A DNA stretch of 64,000 bases, taken from NCBI RefSeq assembly GCF_050948175.1, contig NC_135204.1, forward strand, positions 9,167,473 to 9,231,472, given 5' to 3'. Shown here in pieces: positions 35,638 through 49,540 of the stretch. A program made the translations under genes and the position numbers. The first letter of the stretch is position 1. Each line of letters opens with the position of its first letter. The stretch is from Xylocopa sonorina. Lineage: Eukaryota > Arthropoda > Insecta > Hymenoptera > Apidae. Below the pieces are notes generated by a model. The model was not told where the DNA came from. It saw nothing but the letters and a program-made list of their open reading frames with translations, and ran no database searches.

Positions 35638-38600
35638 TTAAAAGGGTCAGAAAAATGGAGAACAGAGCGCAGAGTGTATTCGAGGGTTAATTATATCGAA
35701 ACTCGATGCATTGCTCGAAGCTAACCTAACTTAAGCACCACGTTTGAAGATAGAGTGCGAAACTAGAGCACGATGCACGTAGATTGATGCGGTTTTGGGT
35801 TAAAATAATTCTTCACGCGCGACGAGAAGAGGGACGATGAAAATTCTACCGAGGAATCGGTTGCTCGTTGACGGAGGCCAAGGAAATATGCGAAGTGGAG
35901 CCTCGCTGGTCTATGCAGACGAGCGTCGCCAATTAATGCAGGCAATTACAAGCAGCACCGACTGAAAATATCCCGTAAAAGTTGTCACCAGCCATAAACG
36001 TTCCTCTCTGTTATTCCTGGCTCTTTGATAACTTCGTAAGCGAGCAGATCTTATCAGGTGGTGCTCCGCTTCGAACGGACGTCAACCGTGAAGCATCCGC
36101 TACGAGGCTGTTCTCTAATTTTATCCTCGTCTAATTAGCTCGAATATTCTCGAGCCGATCCGAAGCCTCGTTACTCGAAGCGATATTAAATTTATTATCG
36201 ATCCGTTGTTAACCCTTCAGCCGATCGAACGTCGCGCGTAATATCTCCAAAACTCTTCTCTATCTATTTTACATCTTATTTTCGATAAAAAGTACCCGTG
36301 GAACGTAACGAAAGCATAATTGTAAGGTTCGCGAGATGTATTTATTATCGAGGTACACGACGCAGCAGCGACGAACGCGCTGGCGTAAAAAGATGTAGCT
36401 GATCGAAAAAATGAGGAACCTGCGCGTCGAACAGCGTCTCGACTCGATGCAAGTGCGCTCGCGTACACATTCTCATCGGTTTCGTTCCTCAGAGCTGGCG
36501 ATGTTGGCCGATGATGAATAGGCCGGTCGCTTATATTCGTGATCGGTAAACTGGACCAGTTGCAGCGGGACGCTGAGAGCTGCTACGCGTAGAATCGATC
36601 CACGTGCACGTGGAATCGATTACAAAGTCGACAGGTTCGCGCAAAGCTGCCACGAGCAGATCGTAAGACGGCGTTCCGCTGTCAGCTTAGGGCAAAGCCG
36701 ATTACCAGCCAGTGAAACTCGGAAGATGGAGACGGTGCTGGGGTCCTGTCGCCAGTCGACGCGTGCATCTCGTCCCAGTTTCATCCTCGGGAACGAACAA
36801 ATTTCCACCGCGTTGTAAAATGTGAGAATACAACGATGTATTATGAAGAAGAGAGAAAGAAGAAAAATCGGACACGATGCGCGTTCTGTAATTCTGATGC
36901 GACGAAAGTCGAGTTCGAAAAGCGAGCGTCACGTGTATTTACACGATTTAATTCTGTATCGTTGGGCCATCGACGCGGCAAATGATCGACGGTGTCCACC
37001 GCGTTTTTATTTATTTTTTCCCCCCGCCCCGCGTTTATTTTCCGATGCCCCGATAAACGGAAACGATCGGGCGACGGTGGAACGCGCACGATTCGCCGCG
37101 TTAATGCGTCCCCGGCCGATTTTTAATTTATCGCGGCCCGTCGAAGAGCCCCGGGATGATGTCGTGTTTTTACGCCGCGTTCACGAATTTATGTGGCGCT
37201 AAATCGGGATATGATCGCGAGAAATTGTCCCCTCGTCGCGCGTGGAGCGACGAGGCCGGCCGAAAGCGAGCCAGTCGGACGATCGGATAATTACGCGCTG
37301 CAATTTGCAGACGCGGAAACGAACAGTGCGTTAATTTACATTTTTTTTACGACGAAGGGAAACTCGAAATACTTAAAGCAAAAAAAAAAAAAAAAAATAC
37401 AACTCAAATTTCGACGAACAGAAGAAGGAAACTCTCGAAGACACGAACCAAGCACGAAGAAAAGTGGACACCAGAAGAGCAGTGAATACTCTGAGGTACC
37501 CAAGAGACCAAGCGAAGAACCGATCGCCACCGATCCCCTGAGCCTCGCGTTCGCAAACCCCGCGATCGATGCGCGATATCGATGACTGAAGCGGTAATGA
37601 ACCGAAACGACCGTCTTGAACCTAACACGAAACGGATGCAACAAATATCCCTGGTGAAAAACGGCTGAGCGTAGAGGCGAGCCGCGGACAACGAGCCAGA
37701 GGGTGGCGAAAACCACAGTCGAACACGTGGGAAAACGGTTTTGCATAACCGGAGGACGAGTCGCTCGATCGTGGACACGCGTGTGTACGAAGGGATCGCC
37801 GATGGAGAGGATCGATAGGGACCGGTCGAAGAGCGGATGGCCTGGCTGGCTGGTATAAAGTTGTCCGTTAGGCGATGGGCTGCATAATCCAGAAGCTGGA
37901 AAGCCCCTTATGGCGGGCCAGACGGTCGGACGTCGTTTGTTACGACGTCTGCTTACCCCCTTGGACTCCCCTTTGGATGCTCGCCGCCTCCCTCGGATTT
38001 TCAGCGTAGCTGAACCGCGGGGATCATCTGATTGCGTGCACCCGACCGGAACATCCAATTCCTCCAATTAAGCTTTCGCACTTTTCGACGGCGAGGGGGG
38101 GCTGAGCGTGGGCGGTGGAATGGCAGAGGTGAGGACTCGCTGGGACGCGTAGACGACGAGATCGAGAAAAAATCCGACGAGGGATGCCTCGAAGCGTTCA
38201 GCTTGGAACCACGCGCGTCTGCGAACCTGCGCCTCTCGTTAAGATCGTAATTCGCGAATGTAAATCGCTGCCCGGATCCGGAGAAAGTAACGAAGCTTTC
38301 GTTTAAGAAAAGCGACCAACTTATTGGAGCGCGGCTAATTGAGTTTAATTTCGATAACGGACAGTCGATGGGACGTTGAACGGCAGAGATGGAAAAATCA
38401 GGAGATTTCTAGCCGCCAAGACGGTGGAGTGGAAGAAAGTAGTGGGATCGGGATCGGAAAAGGCAGCGCGGAGTTTGTAGAAAGCCGGGGACGGATCGAG
38501 ACGGAGCAAAAGAGCAAAGAGAAAGAGGGTGCGGGAGGGTGAGGAGAGGGTTGCGGAGGGAAAAGTCGCGGAGGGTGGCGAGAAAAGGGGGAAAGGATTA

Positions 38601-41600
38601 AGCCGCTTGTTAAAATCCGACATTAAGGGCGTCGCCGGTCGATTGGATTCAGTCGGCTCGCGTGACAATTGACTCACGTCATCAGCGTGATCCGCAATCT
38701 CATCGGGAAGGAGATTGCTCTGCAAAATTCGCGGCCCCGACGTTATAAAGTTTGCGGCTGGCCGCGGGGGCGCGTCGCATTGTGCCTCTCAGCCCTTTTA
38801 CGATCTCCGTCATTCGTTTTCCGCCCTCGTTGTTCCTGCTTGCGTTTCAGACGCTTATTCCGCTTATTTCGCGTAAAAAAAATAGATATATATATTGCGA
38901 ACACAACTTTTCCACCCCAATGGAATCCAAAAATTCCGAGGAACCAGAAGAGGAAGCATTGCTACACCCAAAGCCACCCCAAAACGAACGTACAGATACT
39001 CGAAACACGCGTGACATCGTAGCAGACGTCATAAATCCATCAGAAATGATCCGACGATGCCAATAACGATCGAGTCCCGTGTCGAAGGACAGGGTGGCGC
39101 AACTGGGACACCCTTCGACGCGCTAATACCAGGCCACGAGTATCGTGGGCTCGCCTTTGGTGGTCGCTCGTAGATACGACGAAACCAGCACTAATTTCAC
39201 AAACGAATAAACGCGGCCCTGGGAGACGAGTCGAGCGTGGAAAACGAGCGGAATCGATGGGGTGGCGGTTCTCTGCGAGAGGCGGCCGAGATGGAACGTG
39301 ATAACGCGTGGGGCGATATCGATACACACCCGTCCGATGGAGATGAGTCAGCCGCAACGACGGAGTCCGCTCGCCCCTGCAACAGAAGGAGATTCTCCGT
39401 CGAGCTCTGGGGTGCGCGCTCGAGCCTCGACTGACCACGATCTCAGCGGGCGATCGATCATCCTGGATCCTCGTGACGAATCTGGCCATTCCTCGATCGT
39501 TTCGCTGGATCGAGGAATTTTATTTCGACCCGATTCGTGGGATCGACGAAGCGGAATGCAACTCGACGCGGGGGTTGCTTTCAATTGTCGCGACTGAAAG
39601 CGAATCGTTGGACGTCGCGTCACGCGAGATAAGTGTCCAGCGCGAGGATGACTGGAAGGTAGCCATTATCTTATTCAGATCGCCCAGGAGGTACATTCGA
39701 AAGCGTGTCCATCTTTCGACAATCCAACGGTTACCCAGAAAATTACAAAGATTCCGATCAGATTTGCCTGGCGACCATAGCTGGAGAGAGGAGGGACCCT
39801 GGCCGATCGTCCGCTCGAAAATATCGTTCCGATTCCGTGCGTCCGCTGGCCGGATCTAATTGCATCGGTTCCGAAGGATCCCGCAGGGACACCGTAAAGC
39901 CGATCTCCGATCGGTCTTGGTAAACGATCTGTATTGGCGAAGGGCCCTGGCGATCTTATCTGCTCGCAGCGGCGGTGATCTCGCTTTGGTCGCCGTATTC
40001 CCCGGCGATGTCTATCTTTTCGACACCCTTACCGATAAAACCGGCGTCCGACCGCGCTGCGGAGGCCGCTGCCGATCTCTCTATTCGTGCCGTCACGTTC
40101 CATGAGCGACGGTGCTCGTTCGATCCCTGTACACACACACACACACGAACGACCATCTCTCGTCGATCCTCCAGGATCCCGTTCGATTGCGGCGTACGTG
40201 TGTCCGTTTCGCGTCCGTTCGCGCGAAACTGGGTGGTCCGCGAGGCTTCGCCGTTTAATTAATGGGGCTTTTATTGGGGCGGTCAAGTTCATTTCTGGTG
40301 TATCTGCGAGTAATGACGGCGTTTAAGCCGGGTTACGGTGGTTGCAGTTTCGTCGAGGTGGACCAGCGACGACGATCCCGACCGCTGGCGGAGGATGAAA
40401 TTTGTCTCCAGCGATAATCGCCTGCGATAAGAGTAGCGAAAAATCCGCGAGCCCGGCTGAATCGTTTAAACGATGATCTCCTGACGCCTGCTGGGACGTT
40501 AAATGGAAGATCGAGGAGCAGCGGCGGTTTCGCGCGACCGTAAAAACGCGAATCATAGTTATAATCCTAGGAATCGCCGCTTGGAATCGAGAGCTCGATC
40601 GGCAATTACGAGCCGGCTGGTAAGTAAATGATCGAGGCCGAATCGTTGGTCGGATAAAAAGGATATGCTCGATCCCTCAATCGCCTCCGCGTCGGCTCGA
40701 TTCCGCTCGCACAAGAACCATCCCCATCCCCCCTCGTCTCCGGAGCTCGACGTGTCCCAACACCATAAACACCATCAACGTCAGCAATCATACAACCGTA
40801 CGACATCGAACCGCTCGTAGCCTCGTGGTTTTCATCGCGTTCGCAGACAGTCGACGGCCTGCGTCCCGAGATCGGCCTTAATTAACTCGAGGAGTCCGAC
40901 GATGGGACCGGCTCGTTTGCGGGTGCCCCGAGGACGACCAGGCCCTCTGGGTGGCCGTTGCCGCGGCCACGGATTCCAGTTTCTCGATAATTGGCCGAGG
41001 TGTTTCGACACCCGACCACACCAAGCCACCGAGTACCAGGGATAAATCGAGGTTTCCCTCTTTCACCGGCTTATATACCCCGTTAACGGGTTCGGGGCCC
41101 CGTTGATTTAAGGCTCTCGCGGAGAGGACGCGGCAAAGGGGTTGAGAGATGGCACGATACGCGGAGCGGATGACACCGCGAGAGGCGCCTGCTTACGATC
41201 GTTATGACGCCGGGACGGGACGATTAATTTCCTTGGTCCCGCGGTGGTCCCTCTGGATAGTCGAACCGGGACTCGTCGACGACCTTTTTCGAAGCATCGA
41301 CTCTGGTGGGTCTCGCTAGGAATTCGTAGCGCGTTTTGAAATTGGGTCGTCGTTTAGTTGGCGAAGTAGTTACGATTTCTAGATTAATCGTTGCGTTAAT
41401 AACAGAGGGAGAGAGAGAGAGAGAGTTATGTATTGGTCAAGCGCGTTTGGTTTCTCAACGAACAGGTGCATTGAAATATTCCAATTTCGCGTGTCGAATC
41501 AATCAGATGCGCTCCAGATTTCGCCTGGCGAGCGGTTCGATGAAATATCGCGGGCAGTAAATCTCGGAACAATTGGGGTGCATAACTCACCGTCTCAAAG

Positions 41601-42240
41601 TAAATACCCGCGCGCCCGGAGAGAGAAACCGCACGATATGTGTAATTGACCGTAAAGAAACTGCGCCGGCACATGCGCCGGCGGAATATCTTGATTACGC
41701 CCGGCGAGAGAGCTGATCAGAATGAGTGGACACAGGCATTAATCTTAACAGCGTCGGCCCGCGCATTTATAGAAACGCGAGGATGTTGGAGCAATGAAAA
41801 CGGGGGGAGAGAGAGAAAAAAAAAAGGAACGGCAAGGAGGAGGAGGAGGAGGAGGGAGGAAAGAAGGAACGATCGAGAGGGAACGGCTGGTTCGTGTGCA
41901 CACGTTCATAAGCAGTCCGCTTCTCAGTCGTTGAAATAATTAATCAGCGATTAATGCGTGACTCGCAATCAGGACCTAAGGCGAGCTGTTTAAATATGCA
42001 TGAATCGGGAACTTCACAGGCTGATATCGACAATTTGTTTGCTGGCCGACTTCTCTCGAGCGTTTCTCTCTTTTCAGACGGCGGATTAATTTCGTTTCTC
42101 CTTCCTTTTTCTCTCGGCTGGGAACGTTCCTGATGGAATTTTTCTCGACCCTATCGGAACTCTCCTCCTCCGATCGGAGTTTACATTAAGTACTTTCGCT
42201 GTCCACCGTGGCAATTAGCTTAGTCTCGTAGCGTCACTTC
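35638..42240. other. Intergenic, no gene recognised
   Basis: It contains an A18 run (37380-37397), a purine-biased stretch (about 38380-38605), a (CA)n run (40130-40146), a (GA)n run (41407-41426) and an (AGG)n run (41835-41863). Open frames up to 243 codons (minus strand 37336-38067) end in homopolymer-derived phenylalanine runs and are not accepted. Confidence 0.6.
41835..41863. repeat. (AGG)n trinucleotide repeat
   Basis: AGG/GGA units in a purine-rich patch that starts near 41805. Confidence 0.93.
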
Positions 42241-43630
42241 GTATACCGGGTGTTCGAGTGGCGATCTCGAATTTTCCATCTGGTCTTCTGGCGCCTCGTT
42301 CGCGTCGCTTGGGACGCTGATGTTCGAGAGAACCGAAGTAACACTCGCTCAGCTTCCGTCTATATTTTATCGCGCGTCCGCCGAGCGAACCGCGACCGTC
42401 GTCCAATTTTTCTTCCACGCTCGTCCAGCACGTTTTCCCAGGGCTTTTTACCGGGCCGTTTCGCCTGGAAACGAGCGCCACGTCGCTCTCCGCGTTGCAA
42501 TCCTGATCTCGAGGAGGACGCAGGACCCCGGGCCCGAGAGCGTCGATCCTTATCTACGCTCGTGAAAAGAGTTGAGAGGACGTTTCGTAGTTTCACCACG
42601 TTTTCGGTTTTCGTGCCGGCCGTGGCCAAAGGGAACGGCTCGCCGCATCCCCCTCGCAGCGCTGGGAGGGGTGAATACGTGCACCGGAAACCGTGCACGG
42701 ACCCGCGCTCTTTTATCTCGAATGCATCTGACACCCGCGCCTCGTCCGCCAGAAACCAACGTCCGAGCTTGATACGCGCATCTCCTCCGCTATCGCGACC
42801 AGCCTGCGGTCCTTGCCCAGGACCCTGGGACACAAAGAGGCGACGCTGCGTCCACCGGAAGCCAAGGTTGCCGTCTACAGCCGGAGGAATCGGCGTTTTC
42901 GTAGAAAACCGTGGGCTAGACTTTGTTCGCGTGGAATTCAATCTTTTTCAGTGCGCGAAGAGGAAACAGAAGCGTTCAATTTGCAATTTTGAACGAGAAG
43001 AGACGATCGAGCAGGAAGTTAACAGCGGCGAAAGGACGACAGAGCCGTGAGATGAAGAGCGCGCTGGGTCCACGAAATTTGTGGAGGTTTTCTTCTCAGA
43101 TTCGTTAGAAACGTGGAAAAAACCCCTCGTAAAGGTAATCTGCAATTGGCTCGTGAAACAATAAACTCTATTAAGAGGAGCGCGATGTACGACAGACTTC
43201 CTCGAAAATGGCAGGGATAACGGCTGGCTTGCAGTCTAATAACTAACAACCGACGATCCTGACGCAATCATGAATCCATGAACGATCTGCTGTCTCAATC
43301 TTTCGTGATTCCAATTTCGATGTAAATGGACAGTGAACTATAGCGAAATCGAGCCTCGAATGGCTTTCTGGAGGAAAGAGTGAAATAGAAGAGTTGGATA
43401 TTAATTAATTTATTTTAATACCTTCGAATTCTCATTCGACGAGCGACGAAAAATGAGGCACGACTGTTCTTATTCAGAATCGTGAGTTTCGGACTCGGTG
43501 GTGAATCTAAAACCACTCGGCAGCTCATCCTTCCTTCTCGAGATAACCGTATGGCCCCCGCGGTCGCTTTCCTTCGCTCCGTTGCATGCCCGCCGATACG
43601 ATCCAACGATTTGACCGTGCATCGAGAAAA

Positions 43631-43660
43631 AGAGAAGGAGAGAGAGAGAGAGAGAGAGAA
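43631..43660. repeat. (GA)n microsatellite
   Basis: GA run of about 30 bases in intergenic DNA. Confidence 0.95.
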
Positions 43661-44254
43661 GCCTTAAACGGTCGTTTATGCGAAACCAGCGAGGAAGCTG
43701 AAGAGGGAACCGGAATTTCACCGTGGCTCGACGTGACCTTATACGAGGGCCTGACTCGATCTCGCGCAATCAATTAGATCGCCGATAAAGACGGCACCGT
43801 TCCGGAAGCAACTTGTCAGCTTTTTGTTTATTCGTACTCTCGCTAACCGTGCGTTTTCTCCTTGGAAAACCGTTGAAATTACGAAGAAGCCCTCGACTGT
43901 TTGGCACCAGATATTAACGCTCCTCAGACTGAAACAATTTATCATCCCTTGTGTATCATCGATAGTTCCACTCGAGAACTTCGTACAATCAGTAAGAATC
44001 TGACTACAGATCCTCCTCAAATAGCATCCCAGCGCTCCCTGACAGTAGTCCCTTGACTACACCAAACAGAAAGCTTCCCAGAAGTGGCTACCGTAAGGAC
44101 TCGAGCGAACGCGTCAGAGAAACACCGCTCGAAGGCGAGCTTAGAGTAATAAATTGCATTCTCGGTTGGAACACGGATCCTAGGTGGATCGAGAGACAAC
44201 CGTTCGGTACGCTATCGCGTATCCAGCTACCTGAGTTCAACCCCGTGCGTGGCG

Positions 44255-44255
44255 A

Positions 44256-44286
<31 letters not shown>

Positions 44287-44287
44287 C
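44255..44287. repeat. (GTC)n(GGC)n compound trinucleotide repeat
   Basis: GTC units change directly into GGC units; the opposite strand would read GCC then GAC. Confidence 0.95.
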
Positions 44288-45542
44288 AAACCCACCCCAC
44301 CGGCGTTCGAACCTACCCAGCAACAATTTAATTAATTCCTCGTTCTACGGCGACATGCCGGCAGCTGGATCAAACGGATGAAGCGGATGTCAGGCGAGGC
44401 GAGGCCTCGAGAGAGAGAGAACGACCTCCGAGTCGTTATTACCTGTCCGACCGGCCGGTGGAGGCGCGTCACCAGTCAGAGGATCCCTCTGGAGCAGGTA
44501 GCACACGTGAACGTGGTTTTCGCGAGGGGGCAATGGTGTCAGGCGACACTTGTCTCTTCGTGAAAAACTGGACGTTCCTGGTCGGCTGGCATTGGCGCCG
44601 AATTCGATGGACTCACGTGGCGAACGCGAGCTCCGTTTTTGCTCACTTCTGTAGCTGTCGAATCGATCGAGCCTTGACCGAGTTCTCTCCTCTTCTCCGC
44701 GATCCTCGAGTGGATTTGTACAACGATGGCGTCGTTTCGTGCGAGTATAATGTGTCGAGCTTTGTATTATGAAACGAGACATTTTTTTTGTAACTAGAAA
44801 TTAGTCGAGAGTGTTCGTCGAGTCTTCGAGTCTCACGAAAATGGAGAACACCGTCGTGACGAAGGTTCGTTGGCACCGCGAATATTCTACGTGACACCCT
44901 GTAGACGTAAAAATACGCGAGATGAAGGGTTCGACGCCAATGGGGACGCTGAGCTCCATCCATCAGCGGTGAACGGTCGTCTTCTGGCATCCTCTACCGG
45001 CGCCCCCTGCACCCCTTGGCGTCGCTGGACCATTCCTGTCCTCATTCCCCGTCCACCATCCTTCATTCCAGCTCGGCCTTAATTCCAGCCGCGCGTTCCC
45101 CGTTACGTCCTGGGCCTCGTTTTTACCGCGCAGCCGGGATTTTCTTCTCGACCACTTCCTTAGCCCCGCGCAGGACGAGGCGCTGTCGACTTTGGGCACG
45201 CCACTGCCCTTTCTGGAGTCACCACGGAACACCACTGCCACCGCTACGAGCAGACCCAGATGGACGCGCTTTTTATCGGGGAACTTGACGCAAAGCGCTA
45301 AAGCGTCGCGTCGTAGACTTTTAGTCCGCGGATTTTCAGCCAACTTGTAGTTGATCGCGAAATACGTCGAGCTCCCAGAAGAAATAGACTCGTTCTCTCC
45401 TCGTAATCGTTGTTAAATTGCGGCGAACGAGGTCCGCGGGTTCTAATTCCGCGGGTGTAAACATTTTCATCTCGCCAGCGACGCTTGGATAAGGAACGCG
45501 AGCCAGGCGCGATAAAAACGATCGACCATCTTTGGAAGGTTT

Positions 45543-45597
45543 AACGATCCGCAGGATCGTTCCTCAAAATCCGCGCGGAACTGTCCGCCGCGCGGAC
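45543..45597. repeat. Two adjacent perfect hairpins
   Basis: The first is AACGATCC-GCA-GGATCGTT (45543-45561, 8-bp arms). The second is GTCCGC-CGC-GCGGAC (45583-45597, 6-bp arms). The palindrome CCGCGCGG (45571-45578) lies between them. Three palindromic elements in 55 bases is unusual, but each is short. Confidence 0.75.
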
Positions 45598-48500
45598 AAT
45601 TTAATCCGCCGTTCTATTTAGCGTGGAAAAAGCGCGCGGAACACGTAGAATGTTCGCCGGCAATAACGATCGCTGTCGCGGGAAGCATCCCATTAAATCA
45701 ATTACCGCGATCTACGTTTATATACGCGCGTTCCTTGCCGCGTGGAAGGCGATAAAAATGGCAACGCATAGCGTGTCGCGATAAATAATCCTCTACGTGG
45801 TAACGCGGAATCGTCGTATCGTTCGATTCACTCGATTAAGTCGCGTTAATCGTTTTATTAATAAGTCCGATTAACGAGCACGGCTGGTATTGACCTCGCG
45901 CGCGGCATCGATCCGCCTTTGCGTCAACCTGTTCCACCGTTTCAATCGAAAGCCTGCGAGGTGTAAAACGCGCGCGATCCACTCGCGCGATCGTGCCTCC
46001 TGATGTACTTGTTGCGTACTCTTCGACTCGATCGTTTCCTCGTAGCTTCGCCTTGATGATATTCGTGCGCGTTTATGGAATGCCTTAGCGCGCAGGTACT
46101 CGGATCCAGGTGTAAATTAATCAAATTTATTCTTATCGAGCGCGTACGCGTGCAGGAGGGATGATTTATTAACGCGTCCAGGGGGTGTTGCAACTGTGTT
46201 CGCAGAAAGACTGTTACAACGTCGCGGCGCTCGAAGATTAAAGGGTATGTCCCGGTGGAATAATCAAGTCTAATGAATTCCGATCGTATGCAATTTTTTC
46301 ACACCACCGGGCATGCGTACGATGGAAAAAGTGATTTACATTGCCCGGGTATCGGTAGTAAATTAACGGTTAGTGAGTTACGCGCGCTGGTAATTGTAGA
46401 ATTCATTTAACGCGAGAAAAAGAACGTCGGATTATGCGAGTAGAACGCTGGTAGGGGGAGGTGAAAAAATTTATGGGCTGTCGCGGCGAATTTTCCGGTG
46501 AAACGGTTGTAATTCAATTATACGGTAAACCATCAATTTACACTCCGCGGATCACGCAATAATAACCCCTTGCAACCCGTTCTACTTTTCTACCGCTCTG
46601 CAATCTTCGATTTAATTTGAACGCGATAGTTGCCTCATAAATATACATCCTTGCACACTTTTTTTTACGCGATCGTGCGAACCCTCTCGCGCGACAAAGG
46701 TGAATCAAGATGGATTCGAATACGATGCTCAACGCGAACGTTTTTTACGACCACCATAAATTAATACCTGGAGTCGTCGTTGATCGTTCATCACGGAGGC
46801 GGACAAGTATTCCTCCGGTTCTCCAGCTGGCTTCCGGAAAAGCAGGTAACGCGTCGCAGAACCCATTCACGGGCACCCCTAAATAACAGCGACACCTCAG
46901 CCTCCCCTTTACAACCTGGTGGTACCCAGAAGCGCGTTTTTTGGCCGCGCACGTTCCTCGACGAACGCGGGGCGACCTTCGAGCGGACGCGAGCTGCGTA
47001 TCGTCGAGGCAAAAGGGGTGGCTCTCGCCTCCGATGCGCGTCGGATAAGCCGTACGCGTCGTTATTTAGGGGCTGGCGAGGACGATCGCCTCGTCCACGG
47101 GGCGGGAATTACAATGACGTCCCGTTTCACGCGGACACGCGTGACCACGCTGTGCGCGTCTTGGAAATTTTAAATCGTCCAGGAAGTCCTCGAGGCTCCA
47201 CGAACTACCTAACTCGATGGAATCTGGCTACCGTCGGGGTGCGCAGGGTTCTCAGTGATTTCTCGAAAGATACGGTGTCTCTTTCGTATCTCCAATACTC
47301 GAGGACTGTTAACCTGGCCAGTGTGTTCGCGATGAAACGTCCGCTAGAAATTCGAGGAACGTAGCGAGTAGGTTACGATGAGTATATCGTTCTGAATCGG
47401 TGGAGAGCCGAACGATCGTGGCTTGGCGACATGGTCCATCGAGGGAGTACCTTCCACGTTCGTTCTTTTTCTACAAACGCGGTCGTAACATCCCGACTTA
47501 CAATCCCGTTGTCACGGTTCGTGTTAATTGGCCAACGCAACCCTTTACGACGCCGGCTTAACCGTATCGGTTTACAGCCCGAACTGGGAACCTTTAATTC
47601 GTTTACGATCGCACCCACACGAGGCTGCGGCCACGTAGGTGTCGCTAACGGAGAGGCTCATCTCGAGCCGTGGGTTCATTAAAGTCCGCCCTTTCCACGT
47701 CGTTCGCTTTTATCCGGTCCCAGCGAGCACTTTCGCGGACCTGCCGGAATCGTCCAGTCCGGCTTGAACCTGGAGATTGCACCACGGGTGCAATTAGCGT
47801 TGCGAATCGGTCGCAGATAAGACGAGGACTCGAACAAAATCGGAAATCCGAGCTTCCTGCCTCGAGTCGCCTCGTTCTTCTTCGAATAACTGGCCGGAAA
47901 TCGGGTATTATACCTATTTCTAGCTTCCCGTGGGCGGTTAAGTATACTCGAGGCGCACAGGATACTAATTGAGTAGCGAAATCTGTTAGATTCGTTCTCT
48001 ATCTGCCCTCCCCGGCTTTCCGTTTCCCAGTGGCGACACGTAAAGAGTTTTAAGGGGCTTCCGACAGGCCGGCCAAGCTAACGGCACGAAACTCACACGA
48101 GAGGGGAGCCACTCGTCCGATTCGTTTCTAACGAGTGGCGACTGTTCGCGCGACTCGTTTCCGTTCGAATCGCAAACAACCATCGAACGAGATGTCTGCG
48201 TCGAAGCGAATCACTCGTCGCCAAGAAATTATGTCGCAGAACGCTTGTTCGTAAGAAATCTCTCTAGATTCTCGCGTCAGACGTACTTGATCCAACGACG
48301 AGCAATCGCGAGGCTCGTTGCAACCATTCGAGGATCGCGTGGACGATTCGTGGATTTCACGGCACTATAAAAAGAGGAAAACTACCGCGACAAGTTTCCT
48401 CGAGAAAAAAGTTTCTAGATGGCGAAGAAGAGGAACAGTTGAACGTCGAACGCCTGGTTGACACCCCGTTGGAACAGTTTCGAAGACAGTTCTCGCGTGG

Positions 48501-49506
48501 ATTCCGCTGCCGCCTCGAAGAAAGGCATCAAAGGCCTCACCGAAGAGGGTAATACCGCCATGGGGAATTTTTGCCATGGCTCGCGTCAATTATCGGTGGA
48601 CGGGGGCGCGTACGGAGCCGGTGGAAACGACACCCTGCGTGTCCCGTGGCAGTCATTACGCGGCCTTTACGACCGGTCATTTAGCATGCTTTTTAGCTGC
48701 TGGTTAACAGCTGCGCGTTTCACAGCTATACGCGGGCCTGCCGTGGTGGCTCGCGTTCAGTTGCTCCCGGTCGTCGACGGGAATGCACGCAACGCCACCG
48801 GGAGGAACGGTGCGTGCGCAACGGAACCTGGTGCTCGAAACAACCGGGACGAACCGTTTAAAACCGTCGTCCTATACCTTTTTCACCGGTTTCGAGCGTT
48901 CCCAACGACAATCCCGTTTCCACGCTCGCGCTACCCATCGAGCGCGATGGCTGCCCGTTGCTAAATTGCTCCCCCTCCCCCCCATAATTGCCGCGGATGA
49001 TCGACCAGGCGATTACCGATGGTAATTATTAGAAGTCGCCCCGGAGGACATTCCACGTCGACAGGAAGACGCATTCGCTCGATGGTCCTCGAGTAAATTC
49101 TTGCCAACCGACGAAGTTACGTCGTCCTTGGTTATTCTTTAAGTCGCGATCGCGATTATTGCGCCCCTACACGCTTCGCGGTTACGTTCTTCGCGAAGGT
49201 TCGAAAAGTTTCGTCCCTTCGGGGAATTCGAAGATCGTTTATTATTTCTCGTTAATGGAGATCGTGGAAAAGATTCGAGAGGAAGTTGTGAATTTTCAAG
49301 GTTGTCGTCGTTAGGGGTTGTTCGATGGGCTGAACTCAGGCGGAGGGAAGGCGGCCGCGAAAGAAGGACGGAACTGGGTATCATGCGACCGTCAATCACG
49401 ATCCACGAGCAAGGATCCAGCGGTACCAGCTGTCACGACGTCTTCTTTCGAGCGAAGGAAAAGGGAAAAAAATGCTCGGGCTACGAGGAAAGAGCCGAGG
49501 CACGGA

Positions 49507-49540
49507 GACAGGATAACGAGACGTTGACGGGCCAATTAGG
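49507..49540 (+). repeat. 34-bp inverted repeat, copy 1
   Basis: GACAGGATAACGAGACGTTG and the following 14 bases are the reverse complement of 51038-51071 with one mismatch (33 of 34). A related flank, CGGTACCAGCTGTC (49421-49434), pairs with GACAGTCGGTACCG (51084-51097) with two mismatches, so the similarity extends past the core with different spacing. This suggests two copies of a dispersed element inserted in opposite orientations. Confidence 0.9.

Larger units (their letters stand above)
42241..49506. other. Intergenic, no gene recognised
   Basis: It contains a (GA)n run (43631-43660), a (GTC)n(GGC)n run (44255-44287) and two adjacent short perfect hairpins (45543-45597). The 266-codon frame at 42250-43050 is arginine/proline/serine-rich with overlapping open frames on both strands, the pattern of stop-poor GC-rich DNA rather than of a gene. 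Confidence 0.6.

Noticed and set aside
37336..38067. 243-codon minus-strand open frame
   Set aside because: Its C-terminus is a phenylalanine run made by the A18 homopolymer, and the rest is not recognisable. Accepted as chance.
39040..39489. 149-codon minus-strand frame and overlapping plus-strand frames
   Set aside because: Mutually overlapping arginine/serine-rich frames on both strands; no domain.
42250..43050. 266-codon plus-strand open frame
   Set aside because: Arginine/proline/serine-rich, with a 193-codon frame on the opposite strand over the same bases; typical of stop-poor CpG-rich DNA. No domain or splice logic.
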